A DNA stretch of 64,000 nucleotides from assembly GCF_041431135.1 (NCBI RefSeq), contig NZ_CP107799.1, positions 7,688,001 through 7,752,000 of the forward strand. The letters are read 5' to 3'. A model generated the notes under the pieces. The model was not told where the DNA came from, ran no database searches, and saw only the letters and a program-made list of their open reading frames with translations. Within the stretch, counting starts at the first letter, position 1. Every line of letters begins with the position of its first letter. This document shows positions 60,434 through 64,000 of the stretch, in pieces. This stretch comes from Streptomyces sp. NBC_00554. Lineage in GTDB: Bacteria; Actinomycetota; Actinomycetes; Streptomycetales; Streptomycetaceae. Made by a program: the position numbers and the translations under genes.

Positions 60434-60449
60434 CTTAGGTATACCTAAG
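60434..60449. promoter_or_regulatory. 16-bp perfect palindrome in the acetyltransferase/sufR intergenic region
   Basis: CTTAGGTATACCTAAG is self-complementary over its whole length. It lies between the divergent starts (60359 and 60520), so it may be an operator for either or both. The cognate regulator is not evident. Confidence 0.65.
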
Positions 60450-60483
60450 TGATGCACGGCACCGTCCACGCCTCGGGCGCGGC

Positions 60484-60522
60484 TTGTCAGGCTCTGAGGA
60501 ATTACGCAACAATGGCGTTGTG
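60484..60522 (+). promoter_or_regulatory. sufR promoter with SufR operator over the start codon
   Basis: A -35-like TTGTCA (60484-60489), 18-bp spacer and -10-like AACAAT (60508-60513) put transcription start at about the GTG of sufR (60520). CAAC-N6-GTTG (60507-60520) overlaps the -10 and the first base of the start codon. From memory this is the SufR recognition pattern described in Streptomyces. Confidence 0.7.
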
Positions 60523-61242
60523 AAAAACGTTGGCGAGGCTCCACAGGAGGAACTCGCGACCGGGGAGCGCTCTACGCGCAACCGGCTCGTGCGCTCCGTC
60601 CTGGACCACGGCCCGTCGACGGTGGCCGACCTCGCCGGACGGCTGGGACTGACCCATGCCGCCGTACGCCGGCATCTCGACGCACTCGTCGCCGACGACA
60701 TCGTGGAAGCACGTGAGCAGCGGGTCTACGGAGCGCGCACGCGCGGCCGCCCCGCCAAGGTCTTCGCCCTGACCGACTGCGGCCGGGACGCCTTCGACCA
60801 GTCCTACGACAAGCTCGCCGCGGACGCCCTGCGCTGGATCGCAGAGCGCGAGGGCGGGGACGAGGCGGTCGTCGCCTTCGCCCGCGCCAGGATCGCCGCA
60901 CAGGCGGGCGCGTACCGCGCGGCCATAGAGGCCGCCGCCCCCGAAAAGCGCACCGAAGCCCTGGCCAAGGCCCTGAGCGAGGACGGGTACGCTGCTACGG
61001 CGCGAAGCGCACCGGTCGGCGAGCAGCTCTGCCAGCACCACTGCCCGGTCGCCCATGTCGCCGAGCAGTTCCCGCAGCTGTGCGAGGCGGAGACCGAGAT
61101 CTTCTCGCAGTTGCTCGGCACCCATGTGCAGCGGCTGGCCACCATCGCCCACGGCGACGGCGTATGCACGACGTTCATCCCCAAGATTTCCAAGACAGCA
61201 CCTAACGCATCTGCAAGTACCGCCGGGAGGAACCCCGCATGA
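60520..61242 (+). CDS. sufR: SufR, Fe-S cluster-dependent repressor of the suf operon
   Basis: Winged-helix repressor that senses Fe-S status through its own cluster, 240 residues. The DNA-binding part is RNRLVRSVLDHGPSTVADLA, then LGLTHAAVRRHLDALVADDI with the wing ARTRGRPAKVFALTDCGR; a coiled helical region follows. Cluster ligands are Cys171, Cys175 and Cys188 (C-X3-C-X12-C in QLCQHHCPVAHVAEQFPQLC). GTG 60520 is chosen, as the operator and promoter place transcription start at that base; the longer frame to 60484 would lie in the promoter. Its stop overlaps sufB (ATGA), giving a coupled, autoregulated operon. Confidence 0.93.
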   Translation: MKNVGEAPQEELATGERSTRNRLVRSVLDHGPSTVADLAGRLGLTHAAVRRHLDALVADDIVEAREQRVYGARTRGRPAKVFALTDCGRDAFDQSYDKLAADALRWIAEREGGDEAVVAFARARIAAQAGAYRAAIEAAAPEKRTEALAKALSEDGYAATARSAPVGEQLCQHHCPVAHVAEQFPQLCEAETEIFSQLLGTHVQRLATIAHGDGVCTTFIPKISKTAPNASASTAGRNPA

Positions 61243-62663
61243 CGCTCCCCATCGAGGAGACTGCCCACCCCGAGCTCGACGGGCTGGGCAACTACGAATA
61301 CGGCTGGGCCGACTCCGACGTGGCCGGTTCCTCTGCCAAGCGAGGGATCAACGAGGACGTCGTCCGCGACATCTCCCAGAAGAAGTCCGAGCCGGAGTGG
61401 ATGACCAAGCTCCGTCTCAAGGGCCTGCGCCTGTTCGAGAAGAAGCCCATGCCGAACTGGGGCTCGGACCTGTCGGGCATCGACTTCGACAACATCAAGT
61501 ACTTCGTGCGCTCCACGGAGAAGCAGGCGGAGTCCTGGGAGGACCTGCCCGAGGACATCAAGAACACGTACGACAAGCTCGGCATCCCGGAGGCGGAGAA
61601 GCAGCGCCTCGTCGCCGGTGTCGCGGCCCAGTACGAGTCCGAGGTCGTCTACCACCAGATCAACGAAGAGCTCGAGGCGCAGGGTGTCATCTTCATGGAC
61701 ACCGACACCGCGCTGAAGGAGCACCCGGAGCTCTTCAAGGAGTACTTCGGGACCGTCATCCCGGTCGGTGACAACAAGTTCGCGTCGCTGAACAGCGCCG
61801 TGTGGTCCGGCGGCTCCTTCATCTACGTGCCGAAGGGCGTGCACGTCGAGATCCCGCTCCAGGCCTACTTCCGTATCAACACGGAGAACATGGGCCAGTT
61901 CGAGCGGACGCTGATCATCGTCGACGAGGGCGCCTACGTGCACTACGTCGAGGGTTGTACGGCGCCGATCTACTCCTCGGACTCCCTGCACTCCGCGGTG
62001 GTCGAGATCATCGTGAAGAAGGGCGGCCGCTGCCGCTACACGACCATCCAGAACTGGTCGAACAACGTCTACAACCTGGTCACCAAGCGCGCCGTGGCGT
62101 ACGAGGGCGCGACCATGGAGTGGATCGACGGCAACATCGGCTCCAAGGTCACCATGAAGTACCCGGCCGTCTACCTGATGGGCGAGCACGCCAAGGGCGA
62201 GACCCTGTCCATCGCCTTCGCGGGCGAGGGCCAGCACCAGGACGCCGGCTCCAAGATGGTCCACATGGCGCCGAACACCTCCTCCAACATCGTGTCGAAG
62301 TCCGTGGCGCGTGGTGGCGGCCGTACGTCCTACCGCGGTCTCGTCGAGATCGGCGAGGGCGCCCACGGCTCCAAGTCGAACGTGCTGTGCGACGCGCTGC
62401 TCGTCGACACCATCTCCCGCTCCGACACGTACCCGTACGTCGACGTCCGTGAGGACGACGTGTCCATGGGCCACGAGGCGACCGTCTCCAAGGTCAGCGA
62501 CGACCAGCTCTTCTACCTGATGAGCCGGGGCATGACCGAGTTCGAGGCGATGGCGATGATCGTGCGCGGCTTCGTCGAGCCGATCGCCAAGGAGCTGCCC
62601 ATGGAGTACGCACTTGAGCTCAACCGGCTGATCGAGCTCCAGATGGAGGGCGCTGTCGGCTAA
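61239..62663 (+). CDS. sufB: Fe-S cluster assembly protein SufB
   Basis: Scaffold subunit of the SufBCD complex, on which the [4Fe-4S] cluster is built; cytoplasmic, 474 residues. It shows LGNYEYGWADSDVAGSSAKR, SEPEWMTKLRLKGLRLFEKK, GIDFDNIKYFVRSTEKQAES, the core VEGCTAPIYSSDSLHSAVVE, YTTIQNWSNNVYNLVTKRAV and EATVSKVSDDQLFYLMSRGM. No intein interrupts it, unlike in mycobacteria. ATG 61239 overlaps the sufR stop, coupling translation. sufD follows 58 bp later. Confidence 0.97.
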   Translation: MTLPIEETAHPELDGLGNYEYGWADSDVAGSSAKRGINEDVVRDISQKKSEPEWMTKLRLKGLRLFEKKPMPNWGSDLSGIDFDNIKYFVRSTEKQAESWEDLPEDIKNTYDKLGIPEAEKQRLVAGVAAQYESEVVYHQINEELEAQGVIFMDTDTALKEHPELFKEYFGTVIPVGDNKFASLNSAVWSGGSFIYVPKGVHVEIPLQAYFRINTENMGQFERTLIIVDEGAYVHYVEGCTAPIYSSDSLHSAVVEIIVKKGGRCRYTTIQNWSNNVYNLVTKRAVAYEGATMEWIDGNIGSKVTMKYPAVYLMGEHAKGETLSIAFAGEGQHQDAGSKMVHMAPNTSSNIVSKSVARGGGRTSYRGLVEIGEGAHGSKSNVLCDALLVDTISRSDTYPYVDVREDDVSMGHEATVSKVSDDQLFYLMSRGMTEFEAMAMIVRGFVEPIAKELPMEYALELNRLIELQMEGAVG

Positions 62664-62721
62664 ACGCCGATCGCCGTCCCCGTCAAGCCACTCACGCAAG
62701 AAAGCGAGCAGACCGACAGCC

Positions 62722-63903
62722 ATGGCTGAGGCTCAGAACATTCCGGTGGGGTCCACCACCGCCGGCCAGATCGCGGTGGCCGCCGAGTCGACCGTCGCCA
62801 CGCGCATGAGCGCGCCCCCGTCCTTCGACGTGGCGGACTTCCCCGTCCCCCACGGCCGTGAGGAGGAGTGGCGGTTCACGCCGCTGGAGCGGCTGCGCGG
62901 GCTGCACGACGGCACCGCGGTCGCCACCGGCGACGGCCTGAAGGTCGGCATCGAGGCGCCCGAGGGCGTCCTGGTCGAGACCGTCGACCGTGACGACGTC
63001 CGGCTCGGCAAGGCCGGCACCCCCGTGGACCGGATCGCCGCCCAGGCGTACTCGGCGTTCGAGAAGGCCGGTGTCGTCACCGTCCCCAAGGAGACGGTGC
63101 TCACCGAGCCGATCCGCATCGCCGTGCACGGCGAGGGCGGGGTCGCCTACGGCCACCAGGTCATCGAGCTGGGAGCCTTCGCCGAGGCCGTCGTCGTCAT
63201 CGACCACACCGGTGACGCCGTCCTCGCCGCCAACGTCGACTACATCCTGGGCGACGGCGCCAAGCTCACCGTCGTCTCCGTCCAGGACTGGGACGACAAG
63301 GCTGTGCACGTGGCCCAGCACAACGCGCTGATCGGCCGGGACGCCACGTTCAAGTCGTTCGTGGTCACCTTCGGCGGCGACCTCGTACGACTGCACCCGC
63401 GCGTCGCGTACGCCGGCCCCGGCGGCGAGGCCGAGCTCTTCGGCCTGTACTTCACGGACGCCGGCCAGCACCAGGAGCACCGCCTCCTGGTCGACCACAA
63501 CGCCCCGCACTGCAAGTCGAACGTCGCCTACAAGGGCGCGCTCCAGGGCGAGGGCGCCCACGCGGTGTGGATCGGTGACGTCCTCATCGAGGCCACGGCC
63601 GAGGGCACGGACACGTACGAGATGAACCGGAACCTGGTTCTGACCGACGGCGCCCGGGTCGACTCCGTGCCGAACCTGGAGATCGAGACCGGCGAGATCG
63701 TCGGCGCGGGTCACGCGTCCGCGACCGGCCGCTTCGACGACGAGCAGCTCTTCTACCTGATGGCCCGTGGCATCCCGGCCGACGAGGCCCGCCGACTGGT
63801 CGTCCGCGGCTTCTTCGCCGAGCTGGTCCAGCAGATCCGAGTCGACGACATCCAGGAGCGCCTTCTCGCCAGGATCGACGAGGAGCTGGAGGCGTCGGTC
63901 TGA
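62722..63903 (+). CDS. sufD: Fe-S cluster assembly protein SufD
   Basis: Structural partner of SufB in the SufBC2D complex, needed for iron acquisition, 393 residues. FPVPHGREEEWRFTPLERLR is the typical SufD N-terminal block; VIDHTGDAVLAANVDYILGD, VVSVQDWDDKAVHVAQHNAL, LVDHNAPHCKSNVAYKGALQ and ASATGRFDDEQLFYLMARGI follow, ending in the beta-helix C-terminus. Starts 58 bp after sufB (AAGAAAGCGAG upstream); its last base is shared with the next gene. Confidence 0.96.
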   Translation: MAEAQNIPVGSTTAGQIAVAAESTVATRMSAPPSFDVADFPVPHGREEEWRFTPLERLRGLHDGTAVATGDGLKVGIEAPEGVLVETVDRDDVRLGKAGTPVDRIAAQAYSAFEKAGVVTVPKETVLTEPIRIAVHGEGGVAYGHQVIELGAFAEAVVVIDHTGDAVLAANVDYILGDGAKLTVVSVQDWDDKAVHVAQHNALIGRDATFKSFVVTFGGDLVRLHPRVAYAGPGGEAELFGLYFTDAGQHQEHRLLVDHNAPHCKSNVAYKGALQGEGAHAVWIGDVLIEATAEGTDTYEMNRNLVLTDGARVDSVPNLEIETGEIVGAGHASATGRFDDEQLFYLMARGIPADEARRLVVRGFFAELVQQIRVDDIQERLLARIDEELEASV

Positions 63904-64000
63904 TGAGTACGTTCGTACGCGCCTGTGGACTGAGCGAGCTGGAGGAGGACACCCCGAAACGGGTGGAACTCGACGGCACGCCGGTCTCGGTCGTGCAGAC
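63903..64000 (+). CDS. Rieske ferredoxin of the suf operon (5' end only)
   Basis: Thirty-two codons are visible (MSTFVRACGLSELEEDTPKR ... SVVQ), typical of the start of the Rieske-type ferredoxin encoded after sufD in actinobacterial suf operons. The cluster ligands lie beyond the window edge. ATG overlaps the sufD stop by one base (TGATG). Upstream order sufR-sufB-sufD supports the call; sufC, sufS and sufU should follow outside. Confidence 0.85.
   Translation, partial: MSTFVRACGLSELEEDTPKRVELDGTPVSVVQ

Noticed and set aside
60434..60449. DtxR/IdeR iron box
   Set aside because: The outer arms TTAGG/CCTAA match, but the spacer is 4 bases instead of about 9, so it is not the known 19-bp box.

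Overview
The window is a GC-rich actinobacterial chromosome segment and almost certainly Streptomyces. Codon third positions are almost all G or C, GTG starts are common, genes are coupled by ATGA/GTGA overlaps, and several genes have no Shine-Dalgarno and may be leaderless. The gene order (aroQ; uvrA; uvrC-rapZ-yvcK-whiA; gap-pgk-tpiA-secG; pgi; pgl-opcA-zwf-tal-tkt; ctaB; ctaA; sufR-sufB-sufD) is, from memory, the conserved Streptomyces core. whiA, a sporulation regulator, and the sufR type found here also fit that genus.

Layout. 1-9113: an MHS-type transporter cut by the window edge, an S66 peptidase, aroQ, an ankyrin protein, a polar amino-acid ABC importer (ATPase, permease, lipoprotein), a metallo-beta-lactamase hydrolase and a mycothiol-type isomerase. 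9337-16773: uvrA with a basic tail, yceI, an XRE regulator, a LacI/sugar-kinase pair with a striking palindromic operator, and an exported Rieske protein. 16901-23861: an HTH protein, a stand-alone receiver, and a sensory module in which a sugar-binding lipoprotein is translationally coupled to a PAS/GAF histidine kinase, followed by a LuxR-type response regulator. 23940-29036: the uvrC-rapZ-yvcK-whiA chain. 29257-32211: a secreted M14 carboxypeptidase. 32403-35891: gap-pgk-tpiA-secG.

36135-46504: an RbpA paralogue, an MFS exporter and pgi on the plus strand converge on the tightly coupled minus-strand pentose-phosphate operon tkt-tal-zwf-opcA-pgl. A long inverted repeat separates pgi from pgl. 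46888-51381: ctaB and ctaA (heme O and heme A synthesis) flank a small conserved protein, an amidohydrolase and a nucleotidyltransferase gene broken by an in-frame TGA. 51478-57704: the most accessory-looking part, with a large membrane-anchored STAND NTPase/TPR protein divergent from a GT4 glycosyltransferase, whose 3' end overlaps a glycogen-debranching-type gene by 85 bp. 57815-60359: an AAC(3)-type acetyltransferase and a DrrAB-like ABC transporter in one operon. 60520-64000: the start of the suf Fe-S assembly operon (sufR, sufB, sufD, Rieske ferredoxin), with a CAAC-N6-GTTG operator on the likely leaderless start of sufR.

Together the core of the window couples central carbon flow (glycolysis and pentose phosphate) with DNA repair, cell-wall/RNA regulation, heme A and Fe-S supply. 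No tRNA, rRNA, CRISPR array, transposase or prophage gene was seen. All similarity statements are from recognition of motifs; no search was run.
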